Of a stretch of DNA of 64,000 nucleotides, positions 28,241-35,770 are shown in pieces (the first letter of the stretch is position 1; each line of letters opens with the position of its first letter). Position numbers and translations under genes: made by a program. The notes under the pieces are model-generated. The model saw nothing but the letters and a program-made list of their open reading frames with translations. It made no database searches and was not told where the DNA came from. Source of the DNA: Sinomonas atrocyanea (GTDB taxonomy: Bacteria; Actinomycetota; Actinomycetes; Actinomycetales; Micrococcaceae); contig NZ_JAUSTE010000001.1 in assembly GCF_030812675.1 (NCBI RefSeq), positions 62,001-126,000 of the forward strand, read 5' to 3'.

Positions 28241-28999
28241 TCAGGGCGATGACGGAAGATTTGCGCAGATGGGCTGGTAGTCGATGCTGGAGGACACCCA
28301 GTTGGACCACTGATCGTGGCTGATATTGGTCGTCAGCATCGTGCAGAGCCTCTGAGCCCACGCCGCGGGAGCCGGCCAGAGCCTGAGGGCTCCATCTCTG
28401 CTGGCGGAGACTAGAAGGGCGTTGTTCGGGTGGAAGGCGGTTCCCGTCACAGAGTCGAGGTGGCCCGCGAACGGGTCACTGATCGGCAGCTGCTCCATAG
28501 CGTTCCAAAGGCGAACATTGCGGTCTTCGCTCGCGCTGGCGATGCGCTTTCCGTCGGGGCTGAACGCGACCGAAGTCACCGCGCTCTCGTGACCCGTCAT
28601 GGGTGGGCCGGACTCCGTCAGGCGAGCCGGCTCCCAAAGGCGAACGGTGCGGTCGGCTCCTCCGGAGGCGATGCGGGTGCCGTCCGGGCTGAAGGCGATG
28701 CCGTTGACCGCACCCTGGTGCCCAGTCATCGGCGCCCCGACCGGATTCCCCGTGCGGGCGTCCCACAGCCTGATCGTCCCATCGGCCCCTCCCGAGGCGA
28801 CGCGGGTGCCGTCCGGGCTGAAGGCGACGCCGCTGACCGCGCCCCTGTGCCCAGTCATCGGCGCCCCGACCGGATTCCCCGTGCGGGCATCCCACAGCCT
28901 GATCGTCCCATCGGCCCCTCCCGAGCCGATGCGGGTGCCGTCCGGGCTGAAGGCGACGCTGTTGACGGCGCCCCTGTGCCCAGTCATCGGCGCCCCCAC
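28241..28999 (-). CDS. C-terminal WD40 fragment of the TIR-nSTAND gene
   Basis: 252 codons continuing the WD40 array of the next entry in another frame. It holds five WD repeats (for example GHRGAVNSVAFSPDG) and a non-repeat tail. Units are 129 bp apart except the one at the junction, which is 128 bp: a base is missing after 29023 compared with sister repeats (CCCACAG versus CCCAAG on the plus strand). Restoring it joins both frames into 1,309 residues. No ribosome site precedes this fragment, so alone it is probably not translated. A 7-bp hairpin (GCGCGCC/GGCGCGC, 28117-28133) lies between its stop and the SLATT gene. Confidence 0.7.
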   Translation of the reverse strand: MGAPMTGHRGAVNSVAFSPDGTRIGSGGADGTIRLWDARTGNPVGAPMTGHRGAVSGVAFSPDGTRVASGGADGTIRLWDARTGNPVGAPMTGHQGAVNGIAFSPDGTRIASGGADRTVRLWEPARLTESGPPMTGHESAVTSVAFSPDGKRIASASEDRNVRLWNAMEQLPISDPFAGHLDSVTGTAFHPNNALLVSASRDGALRLWPAPAAWAQRLCTMLTTNISHDQWSNWVSSSIDYQPICANLPSSP

Positions 29000-31900
29000 T
29001 GGATTCCCCGTGCGGGCATCCCAAGCCTGATCGTCCCATCGGCCCCTCCCGAGCCGATGCGGGTGCCGTCCGGGCTGAAGGCGACGCTGTTGACGGCGCC
29101 CCGGTGCCCGGCCATGGGTGCACCTTCAGCACGCGCCGTATTGGTGTCCCATCGCCGGACCGTTCCGTCTGCTCCTCCGGAAGCGATCTGTCGTCCGTCG
29201 GGGCTGAAGGCGGTTGAGAGCACGGCTCCGTCGTGGCCAAGGATAGGCGGCAGCATGACGGTGTCGTAGATGCGCAGGGTGCCGTCTTCGAGTCCTGTGC
29301 CTATCTGGGTGCCGCTCCGGTTGAAGACGACGCTGCGCACTTCCTGTCCATGGCCAGCAGTCGGGTCACCGAGGGCGCGGCCAGTTCCGGCATCCCATAG
29401 CTGCATGGTGTAATCCTCGCTGCCCGAGGCGATGCGCCTGCCGTCGGGGCTGAAGGCGACGCTCAAGACTCGATTCTTGTGCCCGTTCATAGGGGGCGCC
29501 GCTAGCGAACGTGTCGAGGGAGTCCACAGCCGGATGCTCCGATCATCGCCTCCGGAAGCGATGCGGGCGCCGTCGGGGCTGAAGGCGACGCTGTTGACCG
29601 CTCCCTGGTGGCCGGTCATCGGCGCTCCCACAGGCGCACCGCTGCCCGCCGCCCACAGCCGCAGCGTTCCATCGGCACCGCCCGAGACAATCCTGCTGCC
29701 GTCCGGGCTGAACGCGACGCTGTTGACCGCCCCGTGGTGGCCGGTCATCGGCGCCCCCACAGGCCCACCGCTGCCCGCCGCCCACAGCCGCAGCGTTCCA
29801 TCGGCACCGCCCGAGACGATCCTGCTGCCGTCCGGGCTGAACGCGACGCCGTTGACTGGGTGGCCTACAGTCACCAACTTCGAAACGTTGCGCTTCGCCA
29901 CAACCGTGCTGATGATAGCCCGTTCATTTTCAGAGCTGGGGAGAAGCACCTCGCCAGCGAGCATCTCCTGCAGCCCCCTGATCTCCCCTCCGGGACGGGC
30001 GCCTGCAACCATCGCTTGGCCTTCGGCGGCGAGCCTTAACGCAGTCGCCTCGCGGTCCCGGGCGATAGCTTCGCGTTCGGCGACGGAAGCCTGGATGAAT
30101 CCGAGGACTGCGACGAGCGCAGTGACAATAGTCGCGACAAGGAATGTTCGGAGTACTCGCGTGCGCCTGCGCAGTGCCTGCGCATGAGCTTCGGCTTCTT
30201 TTTGTTTCTCACGCGCAGCACGCAGTTCGGACTCTTGCCGTCGCCTCTCCGCCAGTGCCCTGTCATCTTCGCGCTGCCGGGACGCGTTAACGAACGCCTT
30301 GACCGGCTCAAGACGCTCCCGGAATCCGGCCCTCCCCGTTAGCGATTCGGCGTTGGCCAATCGTTCGCCTTCTAGTAGCCACGCCTCTCCATGATGATGG
30401 CGCCTCCATGCTTCTGCTGACCGCTCTAGAGCGTCAGCTTCCTTTAGGTCATCCCGTTCGCTGTCCAGCCACACCGCCAGGTCGCTCCATTGCCGCAGGA
30501 GGCTCTCCAACGCGACTTCGATGACCGTCTCGCCGTCACGGGAGTCCTTGACCAGCATTCGCTTCACCACCATCGCGTCGATGAGGGGGCGAGCAGGGGC
30601 TGGCAGATCCGAGTATCGGGCTACCCGACGCATCGGCTCGTCATTGTCCGGGTTGATGGTGGCAAGCCAAGGGATGAACGCGGAGCGCAATTGCATCAGT
30701 TGAGCGTGCCGCACGTGGCTATCCGGCGAGAGAATGTCGTCGATTCCGCCCTGCACGACTCTACCCAGGCCGCCGAGGGCTTCGTAGGAGTCCAGCGAAA
30801 GCGTTCCGCTTGCCTCATCCTCTTCATAGAGGAGCTTCAGTGTGAATGCGAGAAGCGGAAGTGTGTCCGCCCCGTACTGGCAATCGGCTATGAGGCGGTC
30901 CACGAGTTCCGGTTCTACCCGCAACGGGCGTCCGCTCTGCGTTGACCGGGCAGCGGGGCCAACAATGACTTCCTTGAACTGTGAAGGGGGAAGTGGTCTC
31001 AGCTCGCTGAACAACACACTGTGGAGGCCCGCAAGTTCGCGAGAGTTGTGAAGCGACTCATATCGATCGGCCCTGATCGTGAGCGCGACGATGAGCTGCA
31101 GGTCGGGGCTGCTGCCGTCGCAGAGCCGCGCGAGAGTCTGCAGGAACAGTCGGGCGCGGGATGACGAATCAGGATTGAACAGCTCTTCCGCCTGGTCAAC
31201 CGGAAGGATGAAGGTAGTCTTCGGACGATTCTCCTCCACCTCCTCCGTTTCTGTGACGGCTGTCTCTGCCGCCTCAATCAGCAACTGTCGCAGCTTCTCT
31301 GCGTCTCCGCGGCCGCAGGACTCCTTGACGGAAGCGAGGTCAGGTCTTACGAGACCGACAGAAGTGCGGAGCGAATAGATGGATCGGGCCAGTCCTCGGT
31401 TCCCCATGAGCGGGTCGTGACCTGGCCGCACGATGCCCAGGGGAAGGAAGAAGCGCCCTTCGCGTCGCAACCGGGGTAAGAGCCCGGCTCTCAGATATGA
31501 TGACTTGCCGGTGCCAGAAGGACCAAGGACTACGAACAGGGAAGCGATGCCCGAGCTCCGCATGCCGCGCAATGTGTCGAGGCCACGGACGATTTCCCCG
31601 GTCCGCCCGAAGAACACTGCGGCATCCGCTTCCTCCAGCGGTTCCCATCCTCGGTAGGGGGAGCGGTCAGCGTCGCTGGGCGGGGGCCAAGGGAAGTGGT
31701 CCGTTCCGATGCCCGCATGCTGGAGCCCTCGAAGCAGTCTCTGCAGGCCTTCAGCCAGGAAGACGACGTGGCCGCGGCCATCGACGTCCACAATCGTCGA
31801 GGGTCCCTCACCGAACAGGTCGCAGTGCTGCCATTCGTCGGTTATGCCTGCTTGGGACATAGGCTCCAGGCGAGCAGCCAAGATCATCTTGTCTAGTGAT

Positions 31901-32169
31901 TCCGCCATCCGGTATTCGGCGATGCATTCAGCGGAAGCCGCCCAGTTTGCGGAGAGAAGGCAGATGACAAGCTCGCAGCGGGCGTTCGAACGGCGCAGCG
32001 CGTCCTTCCACCGCTCCCCTATCTGCACCCCGGTCAAAGGATCGGAGTCGAGGAAGATGTCATCAGCCAGCGCTGGGTCCTGCTCGACGAGCCACTGTTT
32101 CAGCGCGGCTGCTGCCACGCCGTCTCTGCTGGAGTGGCTCAGGAACACGCGGGCCATGGCAGGTACCAT
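28984..32169 (-). CDS. TIR-nSTAND NTPase-TM-WD40 protein, frameshifted
   Basis: 1,061 codons as read. Residues 5-155 are a TIR domain (ARVFLSHSSRDG; probable catalytic Glu85 in SAECIAEYRM), which in bacteria cleaves NAD or makes signal nucleotides. A STAND-type NTPase follows, with Walker A GPSGTGKS at 216-223 and Walker B FILPVDQAEE at about 320-329. Residues 625-668 look like coiled coil, 674-693 form one transmembrane helix, and WD40 repeats start near 770. The frame breaks in repeat 7 of 12. STAND proteins with WD40 sensors are activated by ligand binding and oligomerisation. Whether this copy works depends on whether the missing base is real. ATG 32169 or 32157 may be used; neither has a strong ribosome site. 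Confidence 0.85.
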   Translation of the reverse strand: MVPAMARVFLSHSSRDGVAAAALKQWLVEQDPALADDIFLDSDPLTGVQIGERWKDALRRSNARCELVICLLSANWAASAECIAEYRMAESLDKMILAARLEPMSQAGITDEWQHCDLFGEGPSTIVDVDGRGHVVFLAEGLQRLLRGLQHAGIGTDHFPWPPPSDADRSPYRGWEPLEEADAAVFFGRTGEIVRGLDTLRGMRSSGIASLFVVLGPSGTGKSSYLRAGLLPRLRREGRFFLPLGIVRPGHDPLMGNRGLARSIYSLRTSVGLVRPDLASVKESCGRGDAEKLRQLLIEAAETAVTETEEVEENRPKTTFILPVDQAEELFNPDSSSRARLFLQTLARLCDGSSPDLQLIVALTIRADRYESLHNSRELAGLHSVLFSELRPLPPSQFKEVIVGPAARSTQSGRPLRVEPELVDRLIADCQYGADTLPLLAFTLKLLYEEDEASGTLSLDSYEALGGLGRVVQGGIDDILSPDSHVRHAQLMQLRSAFIPWLATINPDNDEPMRRVARYSDLPAPARPLIDAMVVKRMLVKDSRDGETVIEVALESLLRQWSDLAVWLDSERDDLKEADALERSAEAWRRHHHGEAWLLEGERLANAESLTGRAGFRERLEPVKAFVNASRQREDDRALAERRRQESELRAAREKQKEAEAHAQALRRRTRVLRTFLVATIVTALVAVLGFIQASVAEREAIARDREATALRLAAEGQAMVAGARPGGEIRGLQEMLAGEVLLPSSENERAIISTVVAKRNVSKLVTVGHPVNGVAFSPDGSRIVSGGADGTLRLWAAGSGGPVGAPMTGHHGAVNSVAFSPDGSRIVSGGADGTLRLWAAGSGAPVGAPMTGHQGAVNSVAFSPDGARIASGGDDRSIRLWTPSTRSLAAPPMNGHKNRVLSVAFSPDGRRIASGSEDYTMQLWDAGTGRALGDPTAGHGQEVRSVVFNRSGTQIGTGLEDGTLRIYDTVMLPPILGHDGAVLSTAFSPDGRQIASGGADGTVRRWDTNTARAEGAPMAGHRGAVNSVAFSPDGTRIGSGGADGTIRLGMPARGIQWGRR

Positions 32170-33132
32170 CCGGGGGCACTAGGGAGGCGAATCATCCGCT
32201 TCGCTGCGTCGCGTGCCATCGTCCGCATCATGCCGCTCCTATCGCACAAACGCTTAGCTCCACCCCACGGGGTGCGAGCTAATCGTGCCTTCCGGGGACT
32301 GGAGCCCTGCGATCTGTCTGGAGAGCGGTTCAGCAGTGCGGGGACGGTTCGCTATACCAAGCGGGGGACGGGAGGACAAGCGCGAAGCATAAACGGCCCC
32401 GGCTGCCCATGACGCTCGATAGCCGACCTGGGCTCAGGCGTCCGATACCGAGCGAAGCACGGGATCGCCCCAGCGCAGGCGCGGGAAGGAGGCCGCCCTG
32501 CTGGAAGTCCCAGACGTACAGCAACTCAGCACGATGGCCAGTGCCGGCAGCATCGAGGAGGCCCGGGACCTGGGGCCGGTCCTAGTCCCAGGAGGCCAGC
32601 GTCAGAGATCCGGTGAAGGCCCATTGGCCCCTCCTCCTGGTCCGACAGGCCCCCAGCTCGCCGTTGCTGTCCAGAATCCGCGCGCATCGCACAGAGGTCA
32701 AGAGGAGCCATTGCCGGGCCGTGCGGGCCGCCGCGTCCATCAGGCAGCGACACCGGAGCCCAAATATTCGTGACACTCGTGGTCTGCGTGTTCACCCTCG
32801 GATGCATGACCCGTGCATCATGCAGCCTCAGCGAGGAGATCGACAGGAAGACGAGAAGACACGGCACTGACCGAGGCCCGCGCTCACCCGCTCGACGGTC
32901 TGGACGAAGTGGCCGGGTACCTGCGGTGGCGTCAGGCGGGCCCGACGAAGAACAGCGTCGGCATGCTCGCCTACCGCCACTTCCCCACCGCCAGCTCCTG
33001 GGCGTCTCCGTCGGCCGCCGTGACCGGGTGACCAGCGGAGGGCTTGGTTCACCTGTGAGCCATGTGCGGTTCACCACTGCCGCCTAGCCTCTGAAGCTCA
33101 TCGTGGCCGAACTACCGGAAGGTCCCACCATC
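32170..33132. other. Gene-poor stretch in the island
   Basis: 963 bp between the TIR gene and the DUF6454 gene. Apart from an excisionase-like remnant (32867-33031) I see no supported gene. Nested inverted repeats GATGCA/TGCATC and GCATGA/TCATGC lie at about 32800-32825, upstream of the remnant, and may be an old operator. Short frames on both strands lack ribosome sites and recognisable motifs. Confidence 0.4.
32867..33031 (+). pseudogene. Possible excisionase-like HTH remnant
   Basis: The frame reads LDGLDEVAGYLRWRQAG and later VGMLAYR. Small MerR/excisionase-type proteins of actinobacterial elements carry a similar LDEVAxYL helix, then WR..G and VGKHxRYR. The region between and after these pieces does not match in a single frame, so it would be decayed. 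Resemblance is by eye and short. If right, it is the only trace of the island's own mobility genes. Confidence 0.25.
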
Positions 33133-34134
33133 GTGAGCAACACCCGAACTCGCGCCCTCCTCGCCGCCGGCATCGCCATCCTGATCGCCGGCTCCGCAGG
33201 AACCGTCGTCGCGGCCCAGGCAGCACCGCCGGCCCCGGCACCCGACCACCACCAGGTCAGCACCGCCCTCGCCGACGACTTCAACGCCGTGGACCGGAAC
33301 ACGAACTGGCAGCTGACGGGCAAGCTCAAGCTGAACTTCCCGACCTACCACACCGAGGGCATCGCGTTCAGCGCCGATCACATCTTCCTCTCCGCCGTGC
33401 AGATCATCGAGCCCACCCAGAAGTACCCGACTCCGCAGGGCGGCTACGACCGCACCCCCGGCAAGGGCATCGGGCACCTCTTCGTCATGGACAAGGCCGG
33501 GAACCTGCAGAAGGACATCACCCTCGGCGAGGGCGACATGTACCACCCGGGCGGCATCGACTTCGACGGCACCAACGTCTGGGTCCCCGTCGCCCAGTAC
33601 CGGCCCAACAGCAGCGCCATCATCTACCGCGTCGACGGGAACACCCTCGACGTCCACAAGCAGTTCGAGGTCAAGGACCACTTCGGCGGCATCGTCATGG
33701 ACCAGCAGACCGGCCACCTCGTCGGCAACACCTGGGGCTCGCGCCGCTTCGCCGAATGGGACCTGAAGGGCAAGCAGCTGGCCACCTGGGAGAACCCGAA
33801 CTTCTTCATCGACTACCAGGACTGCCAGTACGTGCCCAATTCCAGGATGCTCTGCGGCGGCGTCACCAACCTGCCCCAGACCCCGGCCGCCGGCGGCGCG
33901 AACAGCACCTACGAGCTCGGCGGCATGGCCATGCTCGACCTCACCAGCCACCAGGTCACCCGCGACGTCCCCTTCCAGAAGTGGTCCACCGCCGGGCACG
34001 TCGCCACCCGCAACCCGTTCAAGATGGCCGCCAACGGCAGCCACCTGACCATGATGGTCGCCCCCGACAACGGCGATGAAGGCAACGGCACCGAAATCCT
34101 CACCTACGAGGCCACCGTCAACCCGGCCTCCTGA
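33133..34134 (+). CDS. DUF6454 family secreted protein
   Basis: 333 residues from GTG 33133, preceded by GGAAGG. A signal peptide covers the first 36 residues (ALLAAGIAILIAGSAGTVVA, cleavage after AQA). The mature part has segments typical of DUF6454: TEGIAFSADHIFLSAVQI, GKGIGHLFVMDKAGNLQKDI, GEGDMYHPGGIDFDG. It looks like a beta-propeller-type protein, with DxxGNL and DG blades. Function is unknown. It is on the opposite strand to the other island genes and has normal high GC, so it may be a later addition or native DNA. A hairpin follows at 34151. Confidence 0.85.
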   Translation: MSNTRTRALLAAGIAILIAGSAGTVVAAQAAPPAPAPDHHQVSTALADDFNAVDRNTNWQLTGKLKLNFPTYHTEGIAFSADHIFLSAVQIIEPTQKYPTPQGGYDRTPGKGIGHLFVMDKAGNLQKDITLGEGDMYHPGGIDFDGTNVWVPVAQYRPNSSAIIYRVDGNTLDVHKQFEVKDHFGGIVMDQQTGHLVGNTWGSRRFAEWDLKGKQLATWENPNFFIDYQDCQYVPNSRMLCGGVTNLPQTPAAGGANSTYELGGMAMLDLTSHQVTRDVPFQKWSTAGHVATRNPFKMAANGSHLTMMVAPDNGDEGNGTEILTYEATVNPAS

Positions 34135-34150
34135 CCCGGGGCCCCAGCGG

Positions 34151-34176
34151 CCGGGGAGGAGGGTTCTCCGCCCCGG
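34151..34176 (+). terminator. Hairpin after the DUF6454 gene
   Basis: CCGGGG and CCCCGG enclose an inner GGAG/CTCC pair, starting 17 bp after the stop. No long T-run follows. Confidence 0.5.
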
Positions 34177-34310
34177 GAGGACCCCTTTCCCCCTGACCCT
34201 GCGTGGGCACCGCCGACGAGGATTCGTACCAGGGGTGCAGCGTTCTCAACCAGCTACATCTTCTTCCTCGAGACCGGACGCCGCACCCGGACGCCCAGGG
34301 TGATCCTGGA

Positions 34311-34441
34311 GCCCCCGCTTGGCGGTCTGGGCCGGCCGGGTGAAGTGGGCGAGGCTCGTTCCGGCGTGCGGGTGGGTGTCGGGGAGCCACCACGACGCCT
34401 CGTGGTGGCCGGTGTTCATGAGGAATGCGTTCAGATGCCGC
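34311..34441 (-). pseudogene. Remnant of an NtaA/SnaA-type flavin monooxygenase
   Basis: On the minus strand one frame reads HLNAFLMNTGHHEASWWLP followed by DTHPHAG, HFTRPAQTAKRG, then loses similarity. The segment matches the N-terminus of NtaA/SnaA/DszA monooxygenases (HLNAFLM..GHHEA.WR and LAQIAERG). Only about 43 codons survive, without a start codon or the rest of the fold. It is a truncated relic close to the island edge. Confidence 0.5.
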
Positions 34442-34710
34442 TGGCTGCCGGCACGGGCGACACCTCTCATGGGCCTGTGGGTCAGCCGACTTTGCCCAGG
34501 GCGAGCTCGTCCCAGTGGGTGGTGGTGGCCCGGGGAGAGCTTCTGGCGGTTCCCCACCCACTGGAGCGGCGCAGGCCCCCGTGGCCGAGGCCAGCTGCGC
34601 CGCCGAGCCTGCACTTGACCTGGTCGACGACCCCCGGCGATGCCCTCTTCAGAGCGACAAGGAGAGACCCCCAGGAGTCTGCGTTTCCTCACGTCGAAGC
34701 AACGGCAGCG

Positions 34711-34823
34711 GCGAGTCCGCGGCACCGGATCCGTGGAGACACGAAAAGACCCCTTCCTGATCCACGTTTGCGTGGATCAGGAAGGGGTTGTCGTGCGCCC
34801 CCCGGGACTCGAACCCGGAACCC
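34711..34823. repeat. Right island boundary (intact tRNA-Lys side)
   Basis: Partner of the repeat at 25484-25597. It runs from flanking GCGAGTCCG through the tRNA terminator into the T arm of tRNA-Lys, ending at the GGAACCC that begins the variable/T-arm junction. Beyond this point the two sites differ completely. Confidence 0.8.
34743..34787 (-). terminator. tRNA-Lys terminator
   Basis: A perfect 17-bp stem (arms CCCCTTCCTGATCCACG and its complement) with a 4-nt loop, then TCTTTTC on the minus strand, 7 bp beyond the tRNA 3' end. The copy at the left boundary has a slightly damaged stem. Confidence 0.85.
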
Positions 34824-34866
34824 ATTGATTAAGAGTCAATTGCTCTGCCAGTTGAGCTAGAGGCGC
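34794..34866 (-). tRNA. tRNA-Lys (CTT)
   Basis: 73 nt on the minus strand. Acceptor stem GCGCCTC pairs with GGGGCGC (one T-G pair), discriminator A. The anticodon stem ATTGA/TCAAT encloses loop CTCTTAA, so the anticodon is CTT (lysine). D arm AGCTCAACTGGCAGAGC and T arm GGTTCGAGTCC are complete. Its 3' end is the integration target of the neighbouring island. Confidence 0.95.
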
Positions 34867-35052
34867 ATCTTCGCTGCGGTCTGAGCGACCGTTTCCGGCC
34901 CGTCTCCGTGCCCCGCAACGACATGAAACTCTACAGGACGTCTTTCGAAAAGCGAAATCGATCAGGAGCCCCCCCGGGTGAAGTGCCTCACACCGCACTC
35001 GGGCCGCGCCCGCCCCTCGAGGGCGCGCGCCGACTGCGGCTAGGCTCGGTCC

Positions 35053-35547
35053 GTGACCACGACTGGACCCTCCCACCGACTCGCGGCGGGCGACGCCGCC
35101 CCGGCCTTCTCGCTCCCCGACTCCGACGGAGGGACCACGTCCCTCGCGGACTTCGCGGGACAGAGGACCGTCCTCTACTTCTACCCGCAGGCCAACACAC
35201 CGGCGTGCACCCAGCAGGCCTGCGATTTCCGCGACAGCCTCGCGGCAATCACCGGAGCGGGCCTCACCGTGGTGGGCATCTCCCCGGATCCGGCCGAGGC
35301 GGTGCGCCGATTCGCTGCAGAGCAGCACCTCGGATTCACGCTCCTCGCCGACGAGGACCACAGTGTCGCCGAGGCCTACGGGGCCTGGGGCGAGAAGGTC
35401 AACTACGGGCGGACCTACCAGGGCCTCATCAGGTCCACGTTCGTCATCGGCGCCGACGGGCGGATCGAGCTCGCGCAGTACAACGTCCGGGCCAAGGGCC
35501 ACGTCGCCAAGCTCCAGCGGGACCTGAAGATCCTCCCGGTACACTGA
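35053..35547 (+). CDS. bcp: Thioredoxin-dependent peroxiredoxin Q
   Basis: 164 residues. It reduces hydrogen peroxide and organic peroxides in the cytosol. The peroxidatic Cys52 is in NTPACTQQACDF, and Cys57 five residues later is the resolving Cys of the alpha-2 PrxQ type. The fold ends with STFVIGADGRI. The start GTG 35053 follows a TAGGCT box by 6 nt with no ribosome site, indicating a leaderless mRNA. It stands alone, just before tRNA-Leu and just outside the island. Confidence 0.94.
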   Translation: MTTTGPSHRLAAGDAAPAFSLPDSDGGTTSLADFAGQRTVLYFYPQANTPACTQQACDFRDSLAAITGAGLTVVGISPDPAEAVRRFAAEQHLGFTLLADEDHSVAEAYGAWGEKVNYGRTYQGLIRSTFVIGADGRIELAQYNVRAKGHVAKLQRDLKILPVH

Positions 35548-35576
35548 TCGAGTTGCCCCGCCAGAGGCGGGGTGCC

Positions 35577-35658
35577 GCGCGAGTGGTGGAATTGGCAGAC
35601 ACGCAGGATTTAGGTTCCTGTGTCTTCGGACGTGAGGGTTCAAGTCCCTCCTCGCGCA
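35577..35658 (+). tRNA. tRNA-Leu (TAG)
   Basis: 82 nt. Acceptor GCGCGAG pairs with CTCGCGC, discriminator A. Anticodon stem CAGGA/TCCTG encloses loop TTTAGGT, giving anticodon TAG (leucine). The long variable arm (TGTCTTCGGACG) marks a class II tRNA. Confidence 0.93.
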
Positions 35659-35770
35659 CCGCCTCCGGCCCCAGTCCGGCCTCCTGCAGGCCGCCCGGCC
35701 GAGCAGGACGACACCCAGGGACACAAGGGCGCCGGACATGCGGCGGGGAGCGAAAGGCGTGGAACAGGTC

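Larger units (their letters stand above)
34135..34710. other. Non-coding stretch before the right repeat
   Basis: 576 bp. It contains the DUF6454 terminator and a decayed monooxygenase fragment (34311-34441). Overlapping short frames on both strands are not conserved in style and have no ribosome sites. Confidence 0.45.
25598..34823. mobile_element. tRNA-Lys-anchored genomic island (about 9.2 kb)
   Basis: The segment lies between two copies of a 114/113-bp repeat, of which only the right copy belongs to a complete tRNA-Lys. The interior at about 27.1-32.2 kb has visibly lower GC (a sampled line is about 57%) than the flanks. Cargo: alpha/beta hydrolase, four-TM SLATT-type protein, TIR-nSTAND-WD40 protein, DUF6454 secreted protein and two gene remnants. 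No integrase, recombinase or relaxase is recognisable. The repeat copies have diverged, so the insertion is not recent or the enzyme acts in trans. Confidence 0.7.

Noticed and set aside
28110-28361. 83-codon minus-strand frame between the WD40 end and the SLATT gene
   Set aside because: Two-thirds overlaps the WD40 tail in another frame and no start site is visible; too weak to call.
28600-29860. CRISPR-like or satellite array of regular repeats
   Set aside because: The 129-bp units are coding WD40 repeats in frame, without spacers of unrelated sequence.
34118-34725. Overlapping short frames of 100-160 codons on both strands
   Set aside because: Apart from the NtaA-like stretch none shows a family motif or start signal.
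25598-34793. Integrase or transposase gene inside the island
   Set aside because: No tyrosine/serine recombinase or DDE motif found in any readable frame, nor terminal inverted repeats of an insertion sequence.
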